Shown: positions 43,671 through 56,286, counted from the stretch's first letter. The stretch: DNA of 64,000 nucleotides from Rhizomys pruinosus (GCA_009823505.1 VZQC01007129.1:915557-979556); one strand, 5' to 3'. Program-made: numbers and translations. The notes: generated by a model from the sequence alone, not told the origin.

Positions 43671-44026
43671 GGATTTGAAACTATGGACTCAGGCACAGTT
43701 TATGGGCTCCTTAAAAGGGTTGGGGGATTGGGAAAGAGAGGGGGCTATATTTGTAGTTCAGTGTAAGTACCAGTGACATGGTTTGGAAATTTTGAGACAA
43801 TAGGGGCTGATATTTGTTTTCCCAGATAACAGTCTCCAGGTTGGAGGCTTTACGTACTTCCTGAGTTGGATATTAGCTTGATCTGAGGTTTGCCTGAGGT
43901 TTACTCAACTCAGTATGGAAGGGGGGAGGCTTTGGAATTTAGCTCAGGGACCTAAAAGTCCAGGCACTTATTCTTCAGAGACCTTTGGGGAGGAGACATT
44001 ATTCTGTTTACCATAGTATAGAGAAG
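43671..44026. other. No gene seen
   Basis: Unique or decayed sequence beside the retrocopy. It could include more of the retrocopied transcript, but I cannot read any of it. Confidence 0.3.
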
Positions 44027-44117
44027 CTAGAGAAGCCGGTGACCATGCCAGGAGAAACCAGAAAAGCCAGTGACCATGCTGGGAGAAGCCAGAGAAGCCG
44101 GTGACCATGCCGGGAGA
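44027..44117. repeat. 31-bp tandem repeat, 3 copies
   Basis: AGAGAAGCCGGTGACCATGC plus a GGGAGAAACC-type end, period about 31 bp. Confidence 0.9.
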
Positions 44118-44284
44118 GGATGGTGCTCTCTGAAGTTCCAAGGATTGGGTCCATCAGGGCAAAGGACCGTGGAGATTAGAAAGTAGATAGCTCAATGCAG
44201 GTAAGGGGGCGAGGGGGGGGGCAGAAAAGGCTGCTTCTCTGTAGTGGTAACCCCGAAAGGGCAGAAACCCAACCCAAATTGGCT

Positions 44285-44615
44285 CTAAGTAGAGTATTCT
44301 TAATTTTCTGCCATTTCACATTCAGGAATTTTCATTACTTGTGGTTACTAAAGTCTGAAAATACTGAGTAGAAAATTCCAGAAATAAACAATTTGTAAGT
44401 TGTAAGTTGGGCATTGTTCTGAATAGCACAGTGTGGCCTCATACCAACCTCACCTGTGAACCACACCTCTGCTCTTTATACCATGCTGCACGTCATCATC
44501 CACCGGTTGAGTGCTTAATAGGCTTCTCAGCAGATGGACTACTGCAATATCAGGGCTTGTCTCTGAAAAGTCTTATTTTACTTACCAGTGGCTCTGAAAC
44601 CTAAGAGTATTATAG
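44285..44615. mobile_element. Tigger-like DNA transposon relic
   Basis: GAAAATTCCAGAAATAAACAA, TTGTAAGTTGGGCATTGTTC, CATCATCCACCGGTTGAGTG and ATCAGGGCTTGTCTCTG match the layout of the Tigger1-type 5' region. Diverged, non-coding. Confidence 0.6.
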
Positions 44616-44631
44616 CTAGCAATTTTTTAAA

Positions 44632-44866
44632 TTAATTTTATTTATTTCCATATGTGTATGAATGTACTGGCATGCAAGTTTGTGCACCCGTGTTGTGCAA
44701 TGCCGCGGAGGTCAGAAGAGGGTGTCGGATTCCCCTGGAACTGGAGTTCTCCTGGAATTGGAGTTACAGATGGTTCTCGGCCGCCATGTGGGTGCTGGGG
44801 ATTGAACCCGGGTCCTCTGTAAGAGCAGTCCATGCTCTTAACTGCTAGGCCATCTCTCCAGCCCCT
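44632..44866 (-). mobile_element. B2-type SINE (reverse), duplication subfamily
   Basis: Contains GGAACTGGAGTTCTCCTGGA followed by ATTGGAGTTACAG, the reverse of the tandem duplication seen at 43143-43395. Ends GGCCATCTCTCCAGCCCC. Confidence 0.92.
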
Positions 44867-44937
44867 ATAGCTAGCAATTTTATTATAGTACATTGTTATA
44901 ACCATTCTATTGTACTAATAGTGTTGTTAATGTCTTT

Positions 44938-45152
44938 TAAAAATATTTTATTATTTTTATTTTATGTGTATGAGTGTATTGCCTACATGTAGATAAAGTA
45001 GGTGCAACCAGGTTGTGCATTGCCTGCACAAGTTAGAAGATGGCATTAGATCCACTGGAATTGGAGCTATGGATGGTTGTTAGGTGCTATGTGGGTGCTG
45101 GGAATCAAACCCAGGTTCTCTGCAAGAGCACTCAGCCATCTCTCTAGCCCCT
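44938..45152 (-). mobile_element. B2-type SINE (reverse)
   Basis: A/T tail, then GGTGCTGGGAATCAAACCCAGG and CAGCCATCTCTCTAGCCCC. A short deletion removes part of the head. Confidence 0.9.
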
Positions 45153-45391
45153 ATTGCTAATCTCTTAATGTGCCTAATTTATGTATTGAACTTTATCATA
45201 GAACATATTCCCTGTGGACAAGGGCAGAGACTGTTCAAGAGGATTGATTGATCCATGAAAAGGCTACAAATAGAATTTCTCCAGGCAGGGCTTGGTTGAA
45301 GCGCAGATGATCACACAATTTAATTTCTCTTCACCTCACAAATGTCTTTGTTTCAGGCTTCACCTGAGGCCTTTTTTATGGTTTTACACTT

Positions 45392-45516
45392 TTTTTGGTA
45401 TTTTTGAGACAGGGTCTCCCTTTTAGTACCAGGTGTCCTGGAGCTTGCTCTGTAGACCAGGCCGGCCTTGAACCCACAGAGATCCACCTATCTCTGCCTC
45501 CCGAGTGCTGGGACTG
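45392..45516 (-). mobile_element. B1 SINE (reverse), truncated
   Basis: GGTATTTTTGAGACAGGGTC to CCCGAGTGCTGGGACTGAGG. Confidence 0.9.
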
Positions 45517-47221
45517 AGGCCTTCTTAGGTGGCAGCGTGGGAGCAGCCGCCCCACCTCTCAGTCTCAGGTCTAATTGCACTGAGAAGAGAAACTTCCAGT
45601 CTCAGCAAGCCTCCCTGTGCCTCCCTCCCCAGCCAGCTGCAGGCCAAGTGGATTTGGTTTAATCCAAGTCATGGGTGGGCAGTAGGGAAGAACTGGTGTC
45701 TAAGGAAACTCTGCATGCTATTTGCCAGATGGTGGCACTTCCTACTCTGTCCTAGGGTGGATGACTTTAGAGGCGGCCTGGACATTGTTTCTGGTTCTGT
45801 TACTGTTTTGATGTGTGATGTTGAGCAATTGGCTTCTCTAGGCCTTTCTGTAGAAGGAAGGGGTGAGAATGGATGCTCTTTAAGGGACCTTCCAGTTCTG
45901 ACAACCTTGCTGCTTGGAGGCTTTCCCTATCTGTGTAGCCCATCTGTTCTCCTGTGCCTGTAGACACTAGTAGTTTCCTTAGAAAACAGTGGGCTTTCTT
46001 TAAGGAAAGTTGTGGGGAAGAGAGTGACATTTGGAATCTGAAGCAGGGCTAGACAGGCTCTAGAGAGGGGCTGGGTTCTATAGGAGTTAGGGAGTGCTGT
46101 GGGGGAAGTGAGCTTTGGGTCCCAGGAGAACTTGCAGTCTAAGCAAATGGCCATGTCCCAAGGCCCCAGTCCTCACCCTGTGCTTGATGTCAAGGCTGAG
46201 TGTGGTCAGGGCTGTGGGTAACATGTGAGTTGGTGGGGAGGGGTGGAGGTCACTGTGTGGGTGAGTTGATGACTCAGTCTGGATGTGGGATGAGAGTGGG
46301 TTATAAGTTGTTAGCAGGACACAGCGCAGGTGATTAGGATGCCATGTGGAAAGAGCCTGGGCACGTGGGACATCTCAAGCACTTACTATCATGTATGATT
46401 CTGTGCATCTTGCTTGTTCTTTTGTTCCTTGTCTGCTTGTGTTGACTAGACTATCAATTTCACAGAGTCAGTGACTTAGTTCTCTGTGGTCATGGAATGA
46501 CTGAATAATACAGAGGTGTAGCCATCCTGGGGTAGCAAGCACTGTGTGCCTTTGAGTAGTAGTCCCTTAATTTTGCTGTTTAACAGAATCATTTGGAGGG
46601 CTCTTAAAAAATCCCACTGTCCAGGCTGCATACCATACCAACCGAACCAGAGCAGTGGGGGGCTGAAGCCAGACATTTGGCATATGTTTAAACTATTTCT
46701 GGAGGTTAACTCCACTGTGCTGCAAAGTTTGAGAGCCACCGCATCTGGCTAGTTAACGTGCATGTGGGCACACATTGCCATGGGAGGACATGCATGGCAG
46801 GCACCACACACCCATGTGGAAGAAACTGGAGATGGAGCTGCTGTTAGCCCAGGCTCTGGGTGGTTGGATGGAGACTTTGTTCTAGATCTTTATCACATTC
46901 TGTGGACTCCCACCATGGAGGTGATTACTTTGCTATCACAGAATGGATTTTGGCTGCAAGTCAAGAAGAGTTCTTGTTTCCCAGCTAAACGATGGCAAAT
47001 CAATTTGAGGTCTTGGTTGGAGCTACTGATTAGGGCTGGCAGCCAGGGAGCCTGGGGCTGTCTGAGCCAAATCAGGGCTCAGCTAGTCTGTGGGAGGAGG
47101 TGGCAGGCAGGAGCTGAGGGCCAGCTTTGTGTCTGAGAACTCAGCCATCTCTCCCAAGGTTCGGAGAGTACAATTTCCATTTCATTATAATCATAATATC
47201 AATAGCCTTTATGTGTATTTG
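45517..47221. other. No gene seen
   Basis: 1.7 kb of unique-looking sequence without SINEs. I found no exon with both splice signals and protein similarity. Confidence 0.35.
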
Positions 47222-47362
47222 TTTAAGACAGGGTCTTGTGATATAGCCCATGCTGACCTGGGAACTCACTATGTAGCCTAAGCTGGCCTTGAGCACACAA
47301 TCCTCCTGTTTCAGCCTCCTGAGTGCTAGGATTACAGGTATGAGCCACCATGCCTGGCATTG
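47222..47362 (-). mobile_element. Old B1-type monomer (reverse)
   Basis: AAGACAGGGTCTTGTGATATAG to GATTACAGGTATGAGCCACC. More diverged than the other B1 copies. Confidence 0.8.
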
Positions 47363-48165
47363 TCTTAGTTATCACTTTAGCACTTGCTATGTTCCAGACT
47401 TTTGCTGACTAACTGGGCATTGCAGCTTGTATCCCTTTGTAATTGGGGGATGGGGGGGTGATGATGTGCTCAAGGTTGAGTGGTCCCAAAGTTCCAAACA
47501 AAGCTTTTTGGGAAAAAAAATCCAAATATATTCTTTTGTGCATGGCTGTTTGCCGGTTTACGTGTACGGGCTGTGAGCTGCCATGATCCTGCAGATTCAC
47601 TAGAAAAGGCAGCACCTAGTCTAGATCGCGGCCCTGCGAAGGCCTCCTGGGGAGGTGTGCTGAAGGCAGAAGGGAATGAGGACTTGTTTGCTGAAGGCAT
47701 GGATCAATGAAGAAAGAACAGCAGGTAGATTGAGGTACACATTGTGAGCTTAGGCAGCCTCCAAGGTACACTGGTCCCCAGCCGTGCTCCTTTCTGGAAT
47801 TCATGCTCTGCAAAGTGTTTCTCACATTGAATCGGCACTGGTCTGGTGGGCAGTGAGACACTGCAGAAGTGACGGTGCAAAAGACGCTGCATCTTCCACT
47901 GCTTCTCTTGTACGATTCTTTCCCCAGGAGGACAGCAGCCATTTTGGGGGAGTCCAACAAGGAAGCTTTCCTGGGAAGGAAGTCTGGTAACAGGCAGCAC
48001 TAACTGGTGACACTGATTGACAGGGGGTGCCATCTGTCCTTGAGCCTTCAAGATGAGTTTGCAGCCCAGGTTACCATCTTGACAGACACTTAATGATCGA
48101 TCCTAGTGTAGAATGCCAGTGCAGCCACTCCAGAATTCTTGGCCAACAGGAAGATAGAACATTGG
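47363..48165. other. No gene seen
   Basis: Unique-looking sequence. Open frames on both strands lack recognisable domains. Confidence 0.35.
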
Positions 48166-48372
48166 GCGGCCAGAGAGATGGCCTGGTGGCTAAGAGTACT
48201 TACTAGTCTTCCAGAGTACCTGGGTACAGGTCCCAGGCTAACACACCTGTCCTTTACTACAGTACCAGGGAATCCAATTTTTTTTTTCCTGGCTTCTGCA
48301 GATACATACAGGCAAAAGACTCATGCACATAAATGAAAATAAATAAAATCTTTAAAATATTTTAACTAAAAA
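48166..48372 (+). mobile_element. Old B2-type SINE
   Basis: GGCCAGAGAGATGGCCTGGTGG, then CTGGGTACAGGTCCCAGGC and tail GAAAATAAATAAAATC; diverged, with a T run at 48280-48289. Confidence 0.75.
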
Positions 48373-48464
48373 AAAAGGAGAATGTTTACTGATTGAAGCC
48401 ATTAAGTTTTAGGGGTGGTAGTTTGTTATGCAGCTACAGATAAATCACTACTGTACATTGCTAG

Positions 48465-48623
48465 ATTTTTTTTTTTTTTGGTCTTTTTGAGACAGGGTTT
48501 CCCTGTAGTTCCAGCTGTCCTGGAACTTGCTATGTAGACGACGCTGGCCTTGAACTCAGAGATCTGCCTGCCTCTGGCTCCCTAGTGCTGGGATTACAGG
48601 CCTACACTACCACACCTGGCCCA
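48465..48623 (-). mobile_element. B1 SINE (reverse) with poly(T)
   Basis: T run, GGTCTTTTTGAGACAGGGTT to ACACTACCACACCTGGCCC. Confidence 0.92.
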
Positions 48624-49665
48624 AGAGGGATTCTTGAAGGAGACAGCTATCCCCTTCTGTCCTCCAATTCCCCAGTGGCCTGTCAGCTGGTCTTGTGTTG
48701 TTACACTGAAAGGACGTGGGGTAGATTTGGTTTCATATTCCATTTCCCAGCTTGTTATTCAGATGACCGAAAGTGAACTCTCTTTATCTCTTTATCTCTT
48801 TTCTTCGTCTCCCTCTTTTCCTCTCCTTTTCTTATTTATTTATTTATTTTTGTCAGTTTTGCTAGAGAAAATGGTGACATTTTCTCTAAAATGCCTACTC
48901 GCCTCTGATCTTCACCGGTGCAGTGCTGGACGCTGTGCTAGGGGAATCTCACAGACCTTTTTTTATTTTTATTTTTTAAATCAAATCCCTTCAATGAACT
49001 TAGTGGCTCATCTGGAAGTGGGGCTAGATATACACGATTATACTCATTTGTCTGAGTTCAAAGCCATACATATATTTCTGTTATATAGCTATTTCCTCAC
49101 AAAACCTATCAGGAAGGGCATGAAACCTACAAAGTACATGAAGCCCCTCCCCAGGGTGCTATAAGCAGTAGACAGCTGCAGGGAGAGCAGGACTCTTTTG
49201 TGGAGATAAAATACAGCTTTGGGGATTGTCCCTTCCGCCAAGGTGAGGACTTTTGGTGCTGCTGCTGCATGAGAGCTGCCACACTGTATGTAACTCCAGC
49301 AAACTCGCATGTACAGCAGGCCAGGCTGGGCAGACTGCTTCTTTGGTTTATTGTTGGTACCCTGTCTGGGATAAATAGATATTTGCTCATGTGTCTCCAG
49401 GAAGTCAAACAACTTCCAAGCTTTGCTTTCTCATGTATAAAGTGGGAATAATATTGAACCTACATATTGCTCTGAGGTTAGGCAGTGTCTTTAGAGCAAC
49501 CAGCACTTGTCTGTGGCAAACAGCAAGTGCTTAGTGAGTGGGGCTCCTGTGCCACCTTTTATCTCTCTGGCTTATGTATATTAATATGACATCGCAGACT
49601 CATCTCATAATAAATGCATTGTGATTTGGTGTGGCCAAGAGCTGAAGACCCTGGATGGGTGCAAG
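48624..49665. other. No gene seen; MIR-like scrap
   Basis: 49425-49530 (TTTCTCATGTATAAAGTGGG, then CTCTGAGGTTAGGCAGTG) resembles a MIR in plus orientation. Otherwise nothing recognised. Confidence 0.4.
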
Positions 49666-49810
49666 CCAGGCGTTGTGGTGCACACCTTTAATCCCAAGAG
49701 GCAGAGGCAGGCGGATCTTTGTGAGTTCAAGGCTACCCTGGTCTACAGAGAGAGTTCCAGGACAGCTGGGGCTACAGGGAGACCCTGTCTCAAAAAGACA
49801 CAAAAAAGAT
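49666..49810 (+). mobile_element. B1 SINE
   Basis: AGCCAGGCGTTGTGGTGCACA to ACCCTGTCTCAAAAAGACAC. This is the last B1/B2 before a 6.7-kb SINE-free stretch. Confidence 0.93.
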
Positions 49811-51587
49811 AGGATGGATGCTTTGGGTCTGGAAACTAAAATGGTGACCCCAGCTCTGATGCTACCTATGGGGCCTGAAACATTTGCCAGCTTGGAGCTG
49901 GGCAGTGTCCTGTCTGAACTCGTACAGAGAGGGAGGACTGGAGTCTGCATTCATGCGCAGGTCAGCACCCATGCAGAGGCTGGGTGTGCAGAGATGTCTT
50001 CAGCTAGAAGATCCCCATCGAGAAAATATTATCTTCTGGCAGTATCAAATCATCTCTTAGATCAGGCAAGAAATTCCAATTAATTACAAGTGCTAAGTGA
50101 ATGGTCTGGAAGCTGGGCTTTGCAGCCAATTAGGGAGATACTGAGGAGGTTTCAATAACCTTCTGCCTCCTGGCAGCTTTCAGTTTATAAAAGAAAGAAG
50201 CTTTCCAAGCAGAAAAAGCTGTGGGGCACTGTGGGAGTGCACGTGTGAGAGCGCCTCCCTCCGAGGAGGGCTCAGAAGGATTCCCAAAGAATGCTGGGAA
50301 AGTAGACACTTGACTTTCCATCCCCTTCCCATCCCAGGCTTCTTCCCTTCCAGAGTCTCTGGTCCTGTGGTGAAGCCAAGGGTCAAGACCTTCTCCATCC
50401 AGGGGCTGCCTATGCAGAACTCCATCTGTGTTTCCCGTAGGTGAGCAGTGTGAAGCATGGACTACCCCACCGGGGTCTGCCCCACTGGCTCGAACCCTGA
50501 TTCCATGATCCCCCATCACTCCTGATCCTCCCACCTGGGCTCTGTAGCTTGGAGACACAGACCCTGGTCTAGACGTCCTCTCTGACATCCCCCATATGCT
50601 GCACATCCAGTCCTGCCAACTTGCCCCGTCAGTTCTGCCTGGTCAGATTGCCAGATCTTCAACCTTGACATTGCGCTTCTATCACCACCTGGGACTCTGT
50701 GGCTCCCAAGGTTTGAGGCCTGGTGCTGTGTAAAGAAGGGAGACTTGGGCTCAGTGTTTGTGGCGGGCAGCTCCTGGAGGCCTGAATCTCCCACCCTGGT
50801 CTTCTTACTTGGGGCAGTTCCCTCCCTGAAAGTCCAGGCAAGACTTATAATTGCTTCTAACCACTATCCCATGACAAAAGTGAAGGGATGTCCTTCTGAA
50901 ATTAGCTGTGGCTTCCATCCTGGCAGCGGACTCTAGAGTCATCTTGGCTTGCACACTCCGGAAAGCAAGCCGTATGTTGGGAGGTGGCCCAGTGGAGGCT
51001 CCACAGGGCAAGGAGCAGAGGACAGCATCTAGCCAACAGCCAGAAACTGCATTCTTCCAGGGGCCACGTGAACTTGGAAGTGACTCGTACCCAGCTGAGC
51101 CATCTCACGAGGCCCTCAGCATGGTCTGCGCCTCGCTGGCATCCTCATGAAGACCCGGAAGCAGAGAATCCAGCTAAGCTCGTGGCCAGACTCCTGGCCA
51201 CAGAACCTAGAAGGTAACAAATGTGTTGCCTTTATAAAGCTTTCTGTTAGGGAGGGCGTTCTGTGCAGTGACGTGGCCTTGACTAGGGTTTACAGGGTAG
51301 TCAGTGAGCTTGTGGTCCTCAGCGGTCAGGAAGTGCATGCAGGATCTCACTTCCTCCTCACGACAGTGAAGGTTAGAGCAATCATTACCATTCCATTTCA
51401 CATGTGAGCAAATGCTCAGGGGGTTCAGTGCCTTCCTCAAGGTTACTCTTCCGGGTGACAGAGCCTGCCGGTACACTCTGCCGGGTGACAGAGCCTGCTG
51501 GTACACTCTGCCGGTACACTCTGCCGGGTGACAGAGCCTGCCGGTACACTCTGCCGGGTGACAGAGCCTGCCGGTACACCTAGGGCT
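49811..51587. other. SINE-free DNA downstream of Cplx2
   Basis: No SINE, exon or RNA gene seen. A 30-bp tandem repeat lies at 51450-51583. Confidence 0.35.
51450..51583. repeat. 30-bp tandem repeat, ~4.4 copies
   Basis: Unit CCGGGTGACAGAGCCTGCCG plus GTACACTCTG, period 30 bp, with one partial 13-bp copy in the middle. Confidence 0.95.
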
Positions 51588-52410
51588 TTTATTGCAATGC
51601 AAAGCTGCAGTGCTGTGTTGGGCATAGTCAAAGACTTTGCTCTAGTTGAGAGACAGGCAGCTGTATGAGCAGGCTTTGTAGAAGGGAGCGACACTTGAGC
51701 TAGATCTTGAGAACCTTGAGGACTGTGTGAAGGAAGGGCAAGGGGACCATTCATTCGGACGAGTAAGGTATGCAAATGGGACGCAGCACTGTGTGGGGAC
51801 TGGAGGCTCTTGGGGCATCAAGGTGGGTGTGGCTCTGACTTAGCAAGTTAGAATCACTGGAGTCATAGTACATCAGTTCATTTTGACCATCTGAATACTG
51901 TTCTCCAGGTAGATGTCATCCAATAGAGCAATGGGAGGTGTTGGAAAGAGAGCAACATGTTGAAGTGGGGACCCATGCTGATTGGACACATTCATGGCAA
52001 TAGGAAGTGCTGAGAAGCTGGAGGAAATGGTGGTTGAATTGGCCTACAGTGGTCCTGAAACTCTGGGACCAGCCCTAACTTTGGCTTCCATTGCTTTCTA
52101 GGTCATTTACAGTCTTGGTCAGAAGCTGGGGATAAGATGTAAGAAATTCTGGGGTCCTCTGAGCTGCGCTCATTTTGTCTCATCACTGTTAGCCCGGGCA
52201 GAGGTCGCAGACAGAGGACAGACATGGAAGCTACTGTACAAGGTCTTTTTTTTTTGTTGGTTTTGAACATCTTAGCATTTGCGTCACACAAAGTGGGGAG
52301 CACGGCCATGGCTTTTGGTCAGGTTCAAGGGGAGGGAGGTGACCCTCTCTTCTCCCAGGTACTAACACATTTAAAGGAAGCAGAGCAACAAAGACTAGCA
52401 CAAATGTGGG

Positions 52411-52562
52411 AAGGGGCTTCTGCCACATTAGCAGGATGGTCGTCTCGCCCGGTCTCAGTAGGATTCCCTACCCTGGAGCTGGCAGGAAGGGGCTTCTGCC
52501 ACATTAGCAGGATGGTCGTCTCACCCGGTCTCAGTAGGATTCCCTACCCTGGAGTCAGCAGG
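52411..52562. repeat. 76-bp tandem duplication
   Basis: AAGGGGCTTCTGCCACATTA at 52411 recurs at 52487 with only a few changes through CCCTACCCTGGAG. Confidence 0.95.
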
Positions 52563-54001
52563 AGCACCTCCGTTCTCTCTCTGGTGAAACAGGGAAGCAG
52601 GCATGGGGCTAGAGCTGGGGACGCTGGTCGGGAGGGAGGACACTGGTCGGGAGGCATATCCTCAGATCTGGGGATATGCCATCCCTGTGGGAGCCATTCT
52701 GACCCCTAAGCTTCCTGGTACATGGAACACTAGGGCTGTGGGTGGGCAGCCCTGTGAGCTGGGTGCTGGGCACTCTCGGGGCTAGGAATGTTATGCCACT
52801 TGACTCTGGTCACAAGCTTTTGAGACGGCTGGTTTGTCCACCAGCTGCACTTGTGAGGGGCCCCGTGCTGCAGTCCTTCTGTCTCTTTCTGTCTTGTGTC
52901 TGGGATATGACTTCCTGCTTCCATTTAAGGAACCCATGAAGCTTCATTGCTAAGGGTGTACCTACTGTCCAACGCTTTGGACCTTGAGTAGAAGACACTC
53001 ATTTTGGAAATTCTGTCTCATTACTGGGGCTGAGCACATGCAGATTCTCTGGTGGTGAATCTCAGGCGCCCATGTGGGTTGCGCATGCTCCCATGTACCT
53101 CATTCTGTTTTCAGTCACCTTCCATGCTGTGCATGTGGAGTGTGTGTGAGTGTGTGTGTGTGTGTGACAGAGGGAGAGAGACCTAGTATCTCCCTCCAGC
53201 ATGTCAAGTGCACACTGCGTTCTGACTGGCTGCACTCACCCTCTCGCCCGGGGTCACTCCTGTCTCCTCAGGCGCATCCCTTCAAGGATACCCATAGCCT
53301 CACCGTCAGGTCAGCATCAGACATGACAGTTGTTATATCCCCCAGGCTTTGTGTGGACAGAGTCAGATATGTGCCATGCAGAAATGATTCCTCTTGCCCC
53401 CACCTTCAGTAGCCCCCAAATTCTGCTGCCTGGGAGCAGAAAGGAAGAGACTGGGAGGTGCATCCAAACTGAGCTAGCCCAGCCTGGGGGGCTCTGGGTG
53501 GGGCTGCAAAGCCCTGAGCCTACTCTGAGTCCCAGAGAGCCTGTAGGGGTCCATAGGAAACACCATCTGAAGGATCTGGAGTCTTTCAGGCCCACCCGGG
53601 ATAACGTGTGTGGCTTGTTCCTTTGAAGCTCTCTGACCCTTGGTCTCTGCCACCCATCTGGTGCTGTGCTCTGCCATCACCTTTGAGGTCTGAGCATCCC
53701 CATAAAGGAGAAGGCCTTTCTCAAGACTAGTATTTATTCCTGCATTCAAGCAGGATTTGTTCTCAGGGTCTAGGGAGGTCTGGGGCCCCTGGACTAGTCC
53801 CTGCCTGTCTCTGGCCCAGGACTCCAAGGCTCTTGAGAGTGACCATCCTGCCCAGGATAAAAAGACACAACAAGCAGACAAGAGGAGTGCAAGGTGCTCC
53901 CTATCACAGACACAGATACAAACACTGACCCCCCTGGGGGTGACACGGGTGCACAAGGCAGTGGGGGTCGGGGCAAAGGGTAACTCCCAGGAGCTGGAGC
54001 T

Positions 54002-54161
54002 GCCGAGGCACTGCTCCTCAGAGAAGAGACAGGCCCAGGGACTGCTCCTCAGAGAAGGGACAGGCCGAGGCACTGCTCCTCCGAGAAGGGACAGGCTGAG
54101 GCACTGCTCCTCAGAGAAGGGACAGGCCGAGGCACTGCTCCTCCGAGAAGGGACAGGCCCA
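54002..54161. repeat. 31-bp tandem repeat, 5 copies
   Basis: Unit GCCGAGGCACTGCTCCTCAG plus AGAAGGGACAG, period 31 bp, with alternating CTCAG/CTCCG variants. Confidence 0.95.
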
Positions 54162-56021
54162 GGGACCTTTCTGGTTCCCTAAACATATGGATTGTTTAGT
54201 CTCGTCTTCAAAGTATTGCAGTCTAACTGATATGGCTTTAACTATTGGAACGGACAAGGAAGACACATGTCTTCTCTGAAATAAAAGCTTAAGTCCACTA
54301 AAATGGAAAACCTGCAGAATGCACACCGCGGCCAGCAGGACAGGGGCGGGAGGCAGGCAAGTCGCCCCTCCCGGGCCCCTGCTTTGGGGATAGGCCCTGG
54401 TGGGGGCCCAGCATGGCTTCCTGGGGCACTGCCTGGGTCCGTTCTAGTAGAGTTCTGAGGACCTCAGGTAGGAAACCCCAAAGGGTGAAGGACTCTAGGC
54501 CAAAGTTAAGGTTTCTTGTCGGATGTGGCTCCCTGTGACTAGTGGTCTCGGGTGGGAGGCGCATCTCACCCTGCTTGTTTCTCTCCAAGCATACATCTAT
54601 GCACATATCTGCCTGTTTAGACCCACACACATCAACATCTGTCTTTGCACATCTGACAATTCTCTCAAACACACTTTTCCTCGTCTAACATGTAACTACC
54701 CCTCATGACACAAATGCCATTTTCAAAATACTATACATGCTCATACTGTCCACTACATGCCATACTGCCCACTACATGCAGTCTTTAAACACAAAGCACA
54801 ACACATCAAACCGGCACACACACGTTACCTTACTTACACAGCATCTCTACAGAGATGTGATGACTGACACACACGTGTGACCTCAAGCCACACCACTCTA
54901 ACTATGGTGATGTGCATCATGCGGCCTGCCGCACACTATCAGGTGTGCATAGACTCTCCCTTCTGCCCCTGCTTCATTCCCATACAACTGACAGAGCAGG
55001 AAGCTTTGACAGTGCAGGGTGTGAGGACAAAAGCTTGTCCCACACACCCCAGAGGAGAGTTTGCTCTTGGCCAATGGGATGGATGGGCAGCTTTCTGTCA
55101 GGTGGGAACTGGCTTCTCACCCATTGTTTGGAGCTTTGGCCAGGAAATGTCCTCCTGGGGACAGTGGGAACATGGAAGCACACGGACGGACAGGACAGGG
55201 CGGGGAGGACGGTGGGTAGTAGGAATGGGGCAGTTTGGCTGTACCAATGAAGGGTCCCACGGCACAGACCATTGCTGCCCGATGGCTCCAAGTGTTTTCT
55301 GGGGGGCCTGGAAAGCCCTTTGGCTGGGCAAGCTGGGGCCAAGCCTGGCAGTGGGGTTCCAGGACCTAAGTCAGGTGAGGGAGAACAAGGGTGTGCCCTG
55401 CCATGGGCTCCTCCACAGATGTGCTAAATTCTGAAGAGGGTTCATTTGGAGGGACCAGTTTGCAGGGGTCATGCTTCTTTGGGGTGGTGTTGGGGAAAAG
55501 TGTGGTCCGGGGCAGATGTCACCAGGAACAGGGAAGAGGGGAGCCCCAGCCTCCTGCCCAGCAGACTCTAGCCTGGCAGGCCCAGAGCCTCCTCAGGCTA
55601 GGTGCTTAAATAAGGACCAGTTTACTCTGATCTCCTTTTCAGAGTCAGACCACTCAGTGCGTCTGCCCTGCCCTGGACTTCTGCTGGGGCTTCAGAGGCC
55701 AATGGTCAGCATGCTCGGCGGGGCTGGAATGTGTCATTACTTTGGCGGGCTGGGGACAGTGGCCCTCCTGGCAGTGGGGAGCATGAAGGAATGTATGGGG
55801 TTGCCACACTAACACGGACCTTGTGCTTCTGGAAGGGCGCTCCTTGCCTTTGGCTCTGGGTTGAACACCCCTGCTGGAGTAAAGCTGTCTTTCCTTTTCC
55901 AAGCTACTTTGGAGTGAAACAGGACTAGGGGGCCGGGGCTGAAGGAGGGTATGAGAGAGTGCTGAGGAGAGGAGGCCCTGGGCAGGCAATTCCCCCTTTG
56001 GAATTGAGACTTAACTGAATG

Positions 56022-56053
56022 AAATGAAAAGAAAAGAAAAGAAAAGAAAACAA
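56022..56053 (-). repeat. Pyrimidine-rich (TTTTC)n tract after the Cplx2 stop
   Basis: The plus strand is AAAAGAAAAGAAAAGAAAAG. In the Cplx2 mRNA sense this is a UUUUC repeat about 40-65 bases beyond the stop codon. Confidence 0.9.
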
Positions 56054-56088
56054 CAAAATCCTAACGTGGGCATGGGGCAGGAGGATGG

Positions 56089-56286
56089 TCACTTCTTGAA
56101 CATGTCCTGCAGTGGCCCAGGCAGGTACTTGAGCACTGTGTCCAGGATGCTCTCCTCCTCCTCCTCTTCCTCATCCCCACAGCCTGCAGGGATGGCCTTC
56201 TTGGGCCGGGTAAGGCTTCCCTCGCAGGGCTGTTCAAGGGCTGCCTTCTCCTCTGCCTCCTTTTCTTCCTTCTTCTTCAGCCCATA
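56089..56286 (-). CDS. Cplx2: Complexin-2, last coding exon (residues 70-134)
   Basis: Acceptor TTCCCCAG precedes 56286; the exon opens [20 protein letters not shown] and ends [20 protein letters not shown] at the TGA (56091-56089). It carries the end of the SNARE-binding central helix (Tyr70), the acidic EEEEEEE segment, and the amphipathic C-terminal helix that senses curved vesicle membrane. There is no C-terminal CAAX box, which separates it from complexin-3 and -4. [10 protein letters not shown] and the run of Glu distinguish complexin-2 from complexin-1. Confidence 0.97.
   Translation of the reverse strand, partial: YGLKKKEEKEAEEKAALEQPCEGSLTRPKKAIPAGCGDEEEEEEESILDTVLKYLPGPLQDMFKK

Larger units (their letters stand above)
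51588..56088 (-). other. Cplx2: Probable long 3' UTR of Cplx2
   Basis: From the Cplx2 stop leftwards there is no further coding sequence and no B1/B2 for over 6 kb. On the minus strand, AATAAA occurs at 53733-53738 (about 2.35 kb after the stop) and at 51588-51593 (about 4.5 kb after). The distal site would give an mRNA near 5 kb, which agrees with my recollection that complexin-2 mRNA is long. The end is inferred, not seen. The region contains a 76-bp duplication, a 31-bp repeat and a short GT run at 53139-53166. Confidence 0.45.

Noticed and set aside
53474..54073. 199-codon minus-strand frame downstream of Cplx2
   Set aside because: It lies in the probable 3' UTR, runs into a tandem repeat and has no recognisable domain. 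GC-rich sequence makes such frames likely by chance.
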